From positions 101,898 through 165,897 of the forward strand of contig JAIBEY010000039.1 of assembly GCA_019459525.1 (NCBI GenBank): a stretch of DNA of 64,000 bases, in the 5' to 3' direction. Source of the DNA: Prolixibacteraceae bacterium. Its GTDB lineage: Bacteria > Bacteroidota > Bacteroidia > Bacteroidales > Prolixibacteraceae. The notes beneath the pieces are model-generated. The model ran no database searches and was not told the origin of the DNA. It saw only the letters and a list, made by a program, of their open reading frames with translations. Shown here piece after piece: positions 47,034 to 55,130 of the stretch. Position numbers and translations under genes: made by a program. Position 1 is the stretch's first letter; every line of letters starts with the position of its first letter.

Positions 47034-47163
47034 CACCGGCGGTAAAACCGTCGGATTGAGAGAAAGTATTCATTGAACCCCGTCGGGGTTCAACTAAAAA
47101 GGAGGGCCTTAACAACGGGTTTCTCCCGTCGTGACTAACATCTCGACCCCATTGGGGCTTGAA
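47034..47163. repeat. Cluster of REP-like palindromes
   Basis: Four short hairpins occur in a row: ccggcggtaaaaccgtcgg, ttgaaccccgtcggggttcaa (47073-47093), acaacgggtttctcccgtcgt (47112-47132) and tcgaccccattggggcttga (47143-47163). They lie between nifA and the GNAT gene. Confidence 0.7.
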
Positions 47164-47218
47164 AATATTGCTCTGGTTGGGCACATCGAATAGAAAAACT
47201 TGATTAAACCTATTTTCT

Positions 47219-47686
47219 ATGGAACTATCAATCGTACAGGTCGATCTCCAAAACCAACAACATTGCGCCCAGGTAGTTAAACTGCTCAACGATTACATGA
47301 ACGACCCGATGGGAAATAACCGGCCAATGCCCGCGGGGTTAGCCCCACAAATTATTTTCGGGTTGAAAGAGCATTCTGGGTTTCTGGGGTTTTTCGTTAT
47401 GGCCGACGATCAGTTTGCCGGACTGGCCAATTGCAACATCAGTTTCTCCACTTTTCAGGCCAGGCCGCTGATTAATATTCACGATTTTATTGTGGCCCCC
47501 GAGTGCCGGAACATGGGCGCCGGGCATTTTTTGCTGCGCGGGGTGATCAATTATGCCTCACAAAACGGATATTGCCGGGTTAACCTCGAAGTGCGCGAAG
47601 ACAACGCCAATGCCAAATCGCTCTACCGCAAAATGGGTTTTTCGGATTGTGTGCCCAGAATGATGTTCTGGGAGCGGAAGTTGTAA
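47219..47686 (+). CDS. GNAT family N-acetyltransferase
   Basis: A 155-residue GNAT protein. NIHDFIVAPECRNMGAGHFLLRG carries the acetyl-CoA loop (R-N-M-G-A-G) and REDNANAKSLYRKMGF is the usual terminal motif. The first 30 residues and FFVMADDQFAGLANCNIS fit a full-length single-domain enzyme. The substrate is not deducible. It stands alone, between repeat clusters. Confidence 0.88.
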   Translation: MELSIVQVDLQNQQHCAQVVKLLNDYMNDPMGNNRPMPAGLAPQIIFGLKEHSGFLGFFVMADDQFAGLANCNISFSTFQARPLINIHDFIVAPECRNMGAGHFLLRGVINYASQNGYCRVNLEVREDNANAKSLYRKMGFSDCVPRMMFWERKL

Positions 47687-47744
47687 AACTAAAGTGACAG
47701 ATGATGTCGGTTGTAATTTTTATATCTTTGGGGAAAGACAAATC

Positions 47745-47993
47745 ATGACTGTATCCGATTTAAAACTGAAATTATTCCAGCAAATTGATTCTTTGGAGAA
47801 GGATCGATTGGAGGAACTTTATGGCGTTTTTTTGAACTACCTGAACGGCAAAAAGGATATGGATGATTGGAATAAATTGACAGAAGAACAGAAGAATGGA
47901 ATTGTGGCGGCGATTGATGAAATTGATAAAGGAAAGGGAATTCCTCACTCGAAAGTAATGGCAAACATCCGCAAGAAGTACACCAATGCCTAA
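47745..47993 (+). CDS. Antitoxin of a ParE/RelE-type module
   Basis: An 82-residue acidic/basic helical protein starting MTVSDLKLKLFQQIDSLEKD. It resembles the short helical antitoxins that precede ParE/RelE toxins in Bacteroidota: a leucine-rich helix, a DWNKLTEEQKNGI core and a C-terminal toxin-binding tail. It overlaps the toxin remnant by 8 nt (ATG inside the AATGCCTAA end). The antitoxin itself looks intact. An upstream in-frame start at 47694 would add 17 non-family residues and is rejected. Confidence 0.65.
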   Translation: MTVSDLKLKLFQQIDSLEKDRLEELYGVFLNYLNGKKDMDDWNKLTEEQKNGIVAAIDEIDKGKGIPHSKVMANIRKKYTNA

Positions 47994-48063
47994 GCCGATT
48001 ATTTGGTCTCCATTATCCGAAAAACATTTTTCATCCATACTTGACTACCTTCAAACAAACTAA
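47986..48063 (+). pseudogene. Truncated ParE/RelE-type toxin
   Basis: The frame reads MPKPIIWSPLSEKHFSSIL then DYLQTN and stops after 25 codons. This is the N terminus of a ParE/RelE toxin (IIWSP-x(4)-F-x-x-IL-x-YL is typical), which normally has about 95 residues. The catalytic beta sheet is missing. The cut falls 44 bp before the first of the palindromic repeats at 48107. Confidence 0.65.
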
Positions 48064-48106
48064 AATTTCAATAGTAAATGCTGGATGGCCATTGCTGTGG
48101 TTCCCA

Positions 48107-48140
48107 ACCCTGTCAGGTTTCGAAACCCTGACAGGGGTAA
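48107..48140. repeat. Palindromic repeat, CCTGTCAGG type, left copy
   Basis: ccctgtcaggtttcg is followed by its near-inverse cgaaaccctgacaggg and then gtaa. The same unit recurs at 48479-48513, and a variant forms the palindrome at 54868-54900. Confidence 0.75.
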
Positions 48141-48222
48141 AGTGCCGATGACCGGTTAATTTTCAAATATTTTAGTCATATAAATTCACATAAAACCTCC
48201 TACAACCCGCCTCGCCACTCGC

Positions 48223-48463
48223 CCTGTTCCGGTTTTTGTCCGTCCTGTTGCTCCGGTATGCCGTCCTGTGGATTTTCTGGTTGTCCTGTTGGTTTGGGAA
48301 GCCGTCCTGTTAAAGTGCTTTATTGCCCTGTATGAGTTTTTGCCCGTCCTGTGCCACAGGACGGTGCAAATTAGTTACAGGACGATGAAAAACATTTACA
48401 GCGTGATAAAAATTTTAACAGAGCAATGAAAAATACTAACAGGGCAATAAAAGTCTTAACAGG
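48223..48463. repeat. Symmetric array of GTCCTGT half-sites with 20-21 bp period
   Basis: CCTGT, usually preceded by GT or GC, occurs at 48223, 48244, 48265, 48285, 48306, 48327 and 48348. The spacings are 21, 21, 20, 21, 21 and 21 bp. The array then flips: ACAG, mostly followed by GRC, begins at 48356, 48377, 48398, 48418, 48439 and 48459, again 20-21 bp apart. The centre is the palindrome ccgtcctgtgccacaggacgg. The bases between the sites are not conserved. There is no open frame through it. I know of no described element with this layout. Confidence 0.85.
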
Positions 48464-48478
48464 ACAAGTAATTCTCAC

Positions 48479-48513
48479 ACCCCTGTCAGGTTTCGAAAAC
48501 CTGACAGGGGTAA
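48479..48513. repeat. Palindromic repeat, CCTGTCAGG type, right copy
   Basis: acccctgtcaggtttcgaaa and then acctgacaggggtaa form a near-perfect palindrome, almost identical to 48107-48140 and in the same orientation. The two copies bracket the half-site array. Confidence 0.75.
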
Positions 48514-48548
48514 TGAACCACCTTCCACAGTCCTAATCAAGGAACCGC

Positions 48549-48647
48549 CTTCGACAAGCTCAGGCAGCGAGAGCCCGATCGTTTTTGTTTCATTGCATCA
48601 AACCCTCATTCGTAGCGCCGCTCCCTGAGCAGCGAAGCGTGTCGAAG
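48549..48647. repeat. Inverted repeat of the CTTCGACAAGCTCAGG type
   Basis: cttcgacaagctcagg (48549-48564) is matched imperfectly in inverse by ccctgagcagcg and tgtcgaag (48623-48647). Arms of this type are a widespread intergenic repeat. Confidence 0.6.
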
Positions 48648-48726
48648 AGAGCATTCTCCAAACTCCCCAATCACCTATTCTCCAAATCTTTTGCAAAAAT
48701 TAACCGAAGTAAACATCGTATTTGTT

Positions 48727-48734
48727 TACATTTG
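48727..48734 (+). promoter_or_regulatory. Possible -7 element upstream of the orphan membrane protein
   Basis: TACATTTG fits TAnnTTTG, 155 nt before the start codon; there is no clear -33 box. The leader that follows has small inverted segments (gcatg ... catgc around 48824-48842). Confidence 0.3.
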
Positions 48735-48888
48735 GGGGTGCCTTGCCCAAACAGGTTTTTGGAGGGTATTTACCAAAAAATGAGATTATGCTCTAAAAAT
48801 CAGGGTAGGGGAAATACGAAGAATGCGCATGTATTTGGCATGCGAACATAGCCGCAAAGTGATAAAATAAAAACAGATATAAGTAATA

Positions 48889-49764
48889 ATGGTTCTTGAT
48901 TATTTGCATAGGACATTTAATAATAGAGAGATTGTTTTGATTTCTTATCTACTTATTTTTATTCTCTGGACTTTGACTCAGAAAAAGGTAAGGAAATCAA
49001 TTCTTGGAGTAGTAAAAGCCTTATTTGCAAAACAAATTTTTGTCTCAATTCTTTGCCTTTTACTTTATATCACAGTCATTGTTTATGGATTATCGCTATT
49101 AAACCTCTGGAATTTTAGCCTAATTAAAGACACTATTTATTGGACTTTTGGTGTTGGATTCATTTTAATGATGAATTCAAATAAGGCGTTACAAGAAGAG
49201 TATTATTTTAAAAAATTTATAAAGAAGAATATTAAGTTGTTTGTGATTCTTGAATTTATATTAGGACTATATGTTTTTGGAATTGTAACCGAGTTTATCC
49301 TAATGCCAATTGTGATTTTTCTATCAGTTTTATTGGGATTCACCGAAGCCAACGAAGAACATAAACAAGTCAATAACTTTTTATTAAAAATATTTGGTTT
49401 AATTGGAGTCCTCTATTTAATCTATTCCGTTTTTGAGATATATCAAAACTTTAAAAATTTTGCGACTTATGACAATTTAAGAGCATTGACTTTTCCAGCT
49501 ATCATGACAATTTCGTTTTTTCCATTTGCTTATATCTATGTTTTATATACTCATTATGAAAGTTTATTTGTTCGAGTAGGCTTTTTTCTAAAAGACAATA
49601 AATCTCTATGCCGATTTGCAAAATGGAGAATCTTGTTGTCAGTAAATTTCAACCTAAAGAAATTAAAACTTATTACTCCTGGACATTTATTTGGTGATTG
49701 CAAAACAAAAGAAGACATTAAACATGAAATAATTTTTAGGTTGAATGAAACTCCCAGCAACTAG
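48889..49764 (+). CDS. Multi-pass membrane protein of unknown function
   Basis: A 291-residue protein with about seven or eight hydrophobic helices, the first at residues 15-30 and others near 48-72, 85-97, 118-155, 168-185 and 203-222. A soluble tail of about 65 residues has a TPGHLFGDCKTKEDIKHEI segment. The gene is clearly more AT-rich than its neighbours and is surrounded by repeats, so it is probably acquired. I do not recognise the family. The tail could interact with a partner that I cannot identify. Defence or transport functions are both possible. Confidence 0.6.
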   Translation: MVLDYLHRTFNNREIVLISYLLIFILWTLTQKKVRKSILGVVKALFAKQIFVSILCLLLYITVIVYGLSLLNLWNFSLIKDTIYWTFGVGFILMMNSNKALQEEYYFKKFIKKNIKLFVILEFILGLYVFGIVTEFILMPIVIFLSVLLGFTEANEEHKQVNNFLLKIFGLIGVLYLIYSVFEIYQNFKNFATYDNLRALTFPAIMTISFFPFAYIYVLYTHYESLFVRVGFFLKDNKSLCRFAKWRILLSVNFNLKKLKLITPGHLFGDCKTKEDIKHEIIFRLNETPSN

Positions 49765-49842
49765 TATTTTGTAATTCCCTTTTCCGTTCTCCGGTTTCCT
49801 TTTCTGCCTTTGCCTACTGCGACTGAACACTTTCTTCAAAAT

Positions 49843-49957
49843 CTACCAAAACGTAGGTTAAGCCAATATTAACACACTTAAAACCCTTGCTGCTATTGCT
49901 TTTGTGCCGTGCAACACGTTTTGTACGCCTATTTCCTGTTTCCTACCAAAAAGTAGG
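49843..49957. promoter_or_regulatory. Twin CTAC-N6-GTAG elements upstream of nifH
   Basis: ctaccaaaacgtagg (49843-49857) and ctaccaaaaagtagg (49943-49957) differ at one position and start exactly 100 bp apart, about 275 and 175 bp before nifH. Each is a dyad with a 6-nt spacer. They do not match the classical NifA site TGT-N10-ACA. The rest of the 367-bp gap shows tandem CTTGAAAC repeats and a weak sigma-54-like box. Confidence 0.45.
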
Positions 49958-50032
49958 ATTTTTTTGTGTGCCAAAATTCCTTCAGAAAAATTTAATCACT
50001 TGTAAGTTTCAGATTTTCAACGTTCAGGGCAT

Positions 50033-50063
50033 AACTTGAAACTTGAAACCTGAAACTTGAAAC
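50033..50063. repeat. Tandem CTTGAAAC-type simple repeat
   Basis: Three copies of cttgaaa and one of cctgaaa follow in a row 70 bp before nifH. A related tract (gaacttggaatctggaactt) precedes nifN at about 56631-56666. Confidence 0.6.
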
Positions 50064-50069
50064 TGCTCT

Positions 50070-50085
50070 TGGCATCATTGTCGTA
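50070..50085 (+). promoter_or_regulatory. Possible sigma-54 promoter of nifH (imperfect)
   Basis: TGGCATC-N4-TCGTA resembles the -24/-12 consensus TGGCACG-N4-TTGCA; the -24 half is good, but the essential -12 GC is GT. A start near 50096 would leave a 36-nt leader. Confidence 0.3.
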
Positions 50086-50086
50086 A

Positions 50087-50956
<870 letters not shown>

Positions 50957-50960
50957 TTTA

Positions 50961-51043
50961 CCCCCGACCCCCTCAAGGGGGCTGTTAAGTTCAGCCTTCA
51001 GCAAAGGCGGGTTTTAAGTCCCCTTTAGGGGATTTAGGGGTGA
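50961..51043. repeat. REP-like hairpins between nifH and nifI1
   Basis: ccccctcaaggggg (50968-50981) and tcccctttagggga (51019-51032) are short palindromes joined by a gc-rich linker. They may partially terminate or protect the nifH message, leading to more NifH than NifDK, but no T run is present. Confidence 0.6.
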
Positions 51044-51085
51044 ATCAATACAAAAATAAAAAACTAAAAATAGGAGAACCAAAAT

Positions 51086-51412
51086 ATGTTAATGATCAGA
51101 GCAATTATACGTCCAGATAAATCAAGTAAAGTACTGAAAGCCTTGTTCGAAGCCGGGTACGTGGCCGTAACCAAAATTCCGGTGGTAGGGCGTGGTAAAC
51201 AGCGTGGTATCAAAATCGGAGATGTTACTTACGACGAGTTACCCAAAGAAATGCTGTTGATGGTCATCAAAGACGAAGACAAGGATTTTGCAGTAACGAC
51301 CATTATGGAAGCAGCCCGCACTGAACCCAAAGGCGCTTATGGCGACGGAAAAATCTTCATCACACCGGTTGAAGAAGCCTACACCATCAGCCGCGGAACC
51401 AAAGAGTTATAA
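51086..51412 (+). CDS. nifI1: PII-like nitrogenase regulator NifI1
   Basis: A 108-residue PII-family protein that starts MLMIRAIIRPDKSSKVL. The GVGRGKQRGI-like T-loop (VVGRGKQRGIKIGDVTY) and the C-terminal GDGKIFITPVEEAY are typical. With NifI2 it forms a complex that binds NifDK and blocks NifH docking when ammonium is plentiful (2-oxoglutarate and ATP low), as shown in methanogens. It is placed between nifH and nifD, the hallmark of this group. A GGAGA Shine-Dalgarno lies 10 nt ahead. Confidence 0.93.
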   Translation: MLMIRAIIRPDKSSKVLKALFEAGYVAVTKIPVVGRGKQRGIKIGDVTYDELPKEMLLMVIKDEDKDFAVTTIMEAARTEPKGAYGDGKIFITPVEEAYTISRGTKEL

Positions 51413-51430
51413 TCCCAAAACCGCAGAGAT

Positions 51431-51808
51431 ATGAAGTTAATCATGGCAATTATACGCATCGATAAGATGAATGCAACCAAAACGGCACTATCGGCAGCAG
51501 GACTTCCTTCGATGACTGCAACCGGAAAAGTTTTCGGTCGCGGAAAAGGCCTTTGGGATGCCAAAGTGCTCGAAGGCGTGAAGAAAGACCTTCCGGAGGC
51601 ATTGGCCCACCTGGGAAAAGAACCACGCCTTCGTCCTCAAAGGGTAGTCACCATTGTGGTTCCCGACGATAAAGTGACAACTGCTGTTGAAACTATTATT
51701 GAAGCCAATCAGACTCCCGAGCCCGGCGACGGTAAAATTTTCGTCATCCCGGCTTACGAATCCATCAGGGTTCGCACAGGAGAAACAGGCGATTCCACAC
51801 TCGATTAA
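51431..51808 (+). CDS. nifI2: PII-like nitrogenase regulator NifI2
   Basis: A 125-residue PII paralogue with a longer T-loop (FGRGKGLWDAKVLEGVKKDLPEALAHLG) than NifI1. The C-terminal GDGKIFVIPAYESIRVRTGE is diagnostic for the family. It is the partner of NifI1 in the ammonium switch-off of nitrogenase. It begins 18 nt after nifI1 and ends 11 nt before nifD, so all three are on one transcript. Confidence 0.93.
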   Translation: MKLIMAIIRIDKMNATKTALSAAGLPSMTATGKVFGRGKGLWDAKVLEGVKKDLPEALAHLGKEPRLRPQRVVTIVVPDDKVTTAVETIIEANQTPEPGDGKIFVIPAYESIRVRTGETGDSTLD

Positions 51809-51819
51809 AATTTACAGTT

Positions 51820-53451
51820 ATGCCAAACAGAAAAAATTATATCAACGGATTGCCAGATCCTTCCACACTGAAAGAAGAGATCCTGAAAAAATATCCACCA
51901 AAATTAGCGAAGAAACGGGCGAAAGGGCTGGTGATTAACGATCCCAACTTGGAGCAGGAAATAATGGCCAATGTCCGCACCATTCCCGGAATCATCACGC
52001 AGCGTGGTTGTACCTACGCCGGATGTAAAGGGGTAGTTTTGGGGCCAACCCGCGACATTATCAACCTGGTACACGGACCAATCGGCTGTAGCTTTTACGC
52101 TTGGCTCACCCGACGTAACCAAACCCGACCATTGGAAGGAGAGGATAATTATATTACCTATTCCTTTTCAACCGATATGCAGGACGAGAACATTGTTTTC
52201 GGTGGCGAAGCCAAACTGAAAGAAGCCGTTCGCGAGGCATACGAAATCTTCAAGCCAAAAGCCATAGGTATTTTCTCTACTTGCCCGGTAGGTTTGATTG
52301 GCGACGACGTTCATTCCGTATCGCGTGACATGAAAGCCGAACTAGGGATCAACATTTTTGGTTTCAGTTGCGAAGGTTACCGCGGAGTTTCGCAGTCGGC
52401 TGGTCACCACATTGCCAACAACGGCGTATTTAAACATGTGGTCGGTTTGAACGACCGCGAACGTGTCGGCAAATTTCAGGTGAACCTGTTGGGCGAGTAC
52501 AACATAGGCGGCGATGCTTTCGAAATCGAAAAACTGTTCGAAGAAGCCGGCATCACTTTGCTTTCTACTTTCTCCGGAAACTCTACCATCAAAAGCATGG
52601 AATATTCGCATACTGCCGACCTCAACATGGTGATGTGCCACCGCTCCATCAACTACATTGCCGAAATGATGGAAGAAAAATACGGAATCCCGTGGATCAA
52701 AGTAAGTTTTGTAGGTGCCGAATCAACGTGTAAATCGCTCCGGAAAATTGCGGACTATTTTGGCGATGCCGACCTGAAAGCCAAAGTCGAAGAAATTATT
52801 GCCCGCGAAATGGCTAAAGTAGAAGCGGTAAAAAGTTCGATACGGCCAAAGGTGGAAGGCAAACTGGCCATGATGTTCGTTGGTGGTTCACGCGCCCACC
52901 ACTATCAGGATTTATTTGCTGAATTGGGAATCCGCACCGTTTCTGCCGGATACGAGTTTGCCCACCGTGACGATTACGAAGGTCGCAAGGTAATCCCATC
53001 CATCAAGATTGACGCCGATACCCGTAACATCGAAGAACTTTCGGTAACCAAAGACGAAGCGCATTTCAGACCAGATTTGGTTGAGAAAAAAGCAGAGCTG
53101 GTAAGCAAGGGTTTCGAGTTTAAAGATTACGACGGAATGATGCCCGATATGTTGAAAAATTCGCTGGTTATCGACGATGTCAACCATTGGGAAACCGAAA
53201 AATTGATTGAATTCTACAAACCCGATGTTTTCTGCGCCGGAATCAAAGAGAAATACGTGGTGCAAAAAGCCGGGGTTCCGCTCAAACAGTTGCACAGCTA
53301 CGACTACGGCGGCCCTTACACAGCTTTTGACGGAGCCATCAATTTCTATGTCGAAATGGAACGAATGCTGGCTACCAACATCTGGAAAATGATTGATGCC
53401 CCCTGGAAACACGAGTCGGAACTGGTGGGCAGTATGACAATTGAAGCTTAA
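51820..53451 (+). CDS. nifD: Nitrogenase MoFe protein alpha chain NifD
   Basis: A 543-residue subunit. P-cluster cysteines are Cys64 (RGCTYAGC), Cys90 (GPIGCSFYAW) and Cys155 (STCPVGLIGDD). The FeMo-cofactor ligands are Cys273 (MCHRSINYI) and His492 (LHSYDYGGPY). Gln192 and His196 in GVSQSAGHH are the usual active-site residues. The chain is longer than proteobacterial NifD and has an extra segment around residues 380-450, as in clostridial proteins. The ligand set and cofactor environment argue for Mo, not V- or Fe-only, nitrogenase. Confidence 0.97.
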   Translation: MPNRKNYINGLPDPSTLKEEILKKYPPKLAKKRAKGLVINDPNLEQEIMANVRTIPGIITQRGCTYAGCKGVVLGPTRDIINLVHGPIGCSFYAWLTRRNQTRPLEGEDNYITYSFSTDMQDENIVFGGEAKLKEAVREAYEIFKPKAIGIFSTCPVGLIGDDVHSVSRDMKAELGINIFGFSCEGYRGVSQSAGHHIANNGVFKHVVGLNDRERVGKFQVNLLGEYNIGGDAFEIEKLFEEAGITLLSTFSGNSTIKSMEYSHTADLNMVMCHRSINYIAEMMEEKYGIPWIKVSFVGAESTCKSLRKIADYFGDADLKAKVEEIIAREMAKVEAVKSSIRPKVEGKLAMMFVGGSRAHHYQDLFAELGIRTVSAGYEFAHRDDYEGRKVIPSIKIDADTRNIEELSVTKDEAHFRPDLVEKKAELVSKGFEFKDYDGMMPDMLKNSLVIDDVNHWETEKLIEFYKPDVFCAGIKEKYVVQKAGVPLKQLHSYDYGGPYTAFDGAINFYVEMERMLATNIWKMIDAPWKHESELVGSMTIEA

Positions 53452-53456
53452 ATATC

Positions 53457-53462
53457 AGGAGG
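53457..53462 (+). promoter_or_regulatory. Strong Shine-Dalgarno for nifK
   Basis: AGGAGG sits 8 nt before ATG 53471. Perfect Shine-Dalgarno sites are rare in this phylum, and it fixes the nifK start; the 16S here has an intact CCTCC anti-Shine-Dalgarno. Confidence 0.8.
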
Positions 53463-53470
53463 AACTAATT

Positions 53471-54853
53471 ATGTTACTACGACATACAACAAAAGAAGTA
53501 AGAGAAAGGACGGCGTTGACCGTCAATCCAGCCAAGACTTGTCAGCCAGTTGGCGCCATGTACGCCGCGCTGGGTGTTCACGGATGCCTTCCTCACAGTC
53601 ACGGTTCGCAAGGCTGCTGCTCGTATCACCGCAGCGCGCTTACCCGTCACTACAAAGAACCGGTAATGGCTGCAACAAGCTCATTCACCGAAGGATCATC
53701 GGTTTTCGGCGGACAAGCCAACTTGTTGCAGGCCATCGAGACCATTTTCGCGGTGTACGAACCCGAAATTATTGCCGTGCATTCAACCTGTTTGTCCGAA
53801 ACCATTGGCGACGACCTGAACCAGATCGTGAACAAAGCCAAAGACGAAGGTAAAGTTCCATTCGGGAAATACGTGATTCAGGCCTCGACACCAAGTTACG
53901 TGGGTTCGCATGTTACCGGATACGCCAATATGCTCGAAGCTTTCGTGAAATATTTTGCCGAAAAAACCAACGAAAAAATCCGGCAGATCAATTTACTCTC
54001 CGGATGGGTTGAACCTTCGGATATGCGCGAACTGAAACGGATCATGAAAATGATGAAAGTAAAATCAGTTTTACTACCCGATACTTCGGATGTTTTGGAC
54101 ACTCCAATGACCGGTAAATTCGAAATGTACCCGAAAGGCGGAACAACCATTCCTGAAATGGTGAGCATGGGTGACAGCATGCAGACATTGGGATTGGGTG
54201 AGTGGGCTACAACAAAAGCGGCCATCATGCTCGACAACCAATGCAAAGTTCCGTTCGACATCATCGATATTCCGGTTGGGCTAAAAGCTACCGACCGTTT
54301 TATTCAGGCGCTGGCAAAAGCTGGCCGAGTTTCAATTCCTGAATCAATTACCGAAGAACGCGGCCGCCTGTTGGATGTGATTACCGATATGCATCAATAC
54401 CTCTATGGAAAACGAGTGGCCGTTTACGGCGATCCTGATAACATTATCCCACTGATCGAATTTTTGGTTGACATGGATATGAAACCGGTTTACATCGTTT
54501 CAGGAACTCCGGGTAAGCATTTCGATTCCCGGATGGCTGAGATCCTTTCGGAACGTGTTCCCGAAGCCAAATACAAAAACGGTCCACAAGCTGATATGTT
54601 CCTGATGCACCAGTGGATTAAGGAAAATCCGGTTGACCTGTTGATTGGAAATACCTACGGAAAGTACATTGCCCGCGACGAAAAAATCCCGTTTGTCCGG
54701 ATGGGTTTCCCAATTGTCGATCGTATTGGCCACAGTTATTTCTCAACACTAGGATACACTGGTGGTTTGCGCATTGTAGAAAAACTTCTGAGTGCCATTA
54801 TGGACAAACAAGACGCAACCTGTCTCGAAGAAAAGTTCGAACTGGTGATGTAA
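53471..54853 (+). CDS. nifK: Nitrogenase MoFe protein beta chain NifK
   Basis: A 460-residue subunit starting MLLRHTTKEVRER; an ATG 30 nt upstream overlaps nifD and is rejected in favour of the Shine-Dalgarno-supported one. P-cluster cysteines lie in AKTCQPVGAMYAALG, GSQGCCSYHRS and VHSTCLSETIGDD. The N terminus is short, without the about 50-residue extension of proteobacterial NifK, again matching the clostridial type. It forms the alpha2-beta2 MoFe protein with NifD. Confidence 0.97.
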   Translation: MLLRHTTKEVRERTALTVNPAKTCQPVGAMYAALGVHGCLPHSHGSQGCCSYHRSALTRHYKEPVMAATSSFTEGSSVFGGQANLLQAIETIFAVYEPEIIAVHSTCLSETIGDDLNQIVNKAKDEGKVPFGKYVIQASTPSYVGSHVTGYANMLEAFVKYFAEKTNEKIRQINLLSGWVEPSDMRELKRIMKMMKVKSVLLPDTSDVLDTPMTGKFEMYPKGGTTIPEMVSMGDSMQTLGLGEWATTKAAIMLDNQCKVPFDIIDIPVGLKATDRFIQALAKAGRVSIPESITEERGRLLDVITDMHQYLYGKRVAVYGDPDNIIPLIEFLVDMDMKPVYIVSGTPGKHFDSRMAEILSERVPEAKYKNGPQADMFLMHQWIKENPVDLLIGNTYGKYIARDEKIPFVRMGFPIVDRIGHSYFSTLGYTGGLRIVEKLLSAIMDKQDATCLEEKFELVM

Positions 54854-54867
54854 TCGGTTGATATTAA

Positions 54868-54900
54868 AATCCTGACAGGTTTTCAAAACCTGTCAGGATT
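54868..54900. repeat. Perfect 15-bp palindrome after nifK
   Basis: aatcctgacaggttt and aaacctgtcaggatt enclose the loop tca, 15 nt past the nifK stop. No T run follows. It belongs to the CCTGTCAGG family seen at 48107 and 48479. Confidence 0.75.
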
Positions 54901-55024
54901 AAAGGAAATGGATTCTCTAATCGTTCTAAATAAATAATCAACCTGCTTTTATCAATCCTGACGGGAATGCCATACCTGTCAGGATTTCAAAAATCTACCG
55001 CTGAATATCTCAGCGCGAACGAAA

Positions 55025-55049
55025 AATTCTCCTTAGGGTGAGGAGAATT
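55025..55049. repeat. Palindrome upstream of nifE
   Basis: aattctcct / aggagaatt is a 9-bp perfect stem with a 7-nt loop, 82 bp before nifE. Its position between two repeat-bearing spacers suggests a role in the nifK-nifE message, but nothing specific can be shown. The 277-bp gap otherwise contains a second CCTGTCAGG half-element at 54972-54986. Confidence 0.55.
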
Positions 55050-55130
55050 CTGATGGCTATTTTCTTTTTAATGCAGAAATGGGGGAGGTGCTTTCTGCTT
55101 CCTTCCCCTTTCATTTAAAATATAGACACC

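Noticed and set aside
47694..47744. Upstream start for the antitoxin
   Set aside because: The extra 17 residues do not fit the family and lie in the spacer after the GNAT gene.
48223..48463. CRISPR array
   Set aside because: Repeats are only 5-8 bp, switch orientation in the middle, and spacers are about 13-16 bp; no cas gene is near.
48223..48463. Coding sequence with a 7-residue repeat
   Set aside because: The steps of 20 bp break the frame repeatedly, and no open frame covers the array.
50033..50063. CTTGAAAC tract as iterons or activator sites
   Set aside because: It is a degenerate simple repeat; a similar tract occurs before nifN, and there is no origin-like context.
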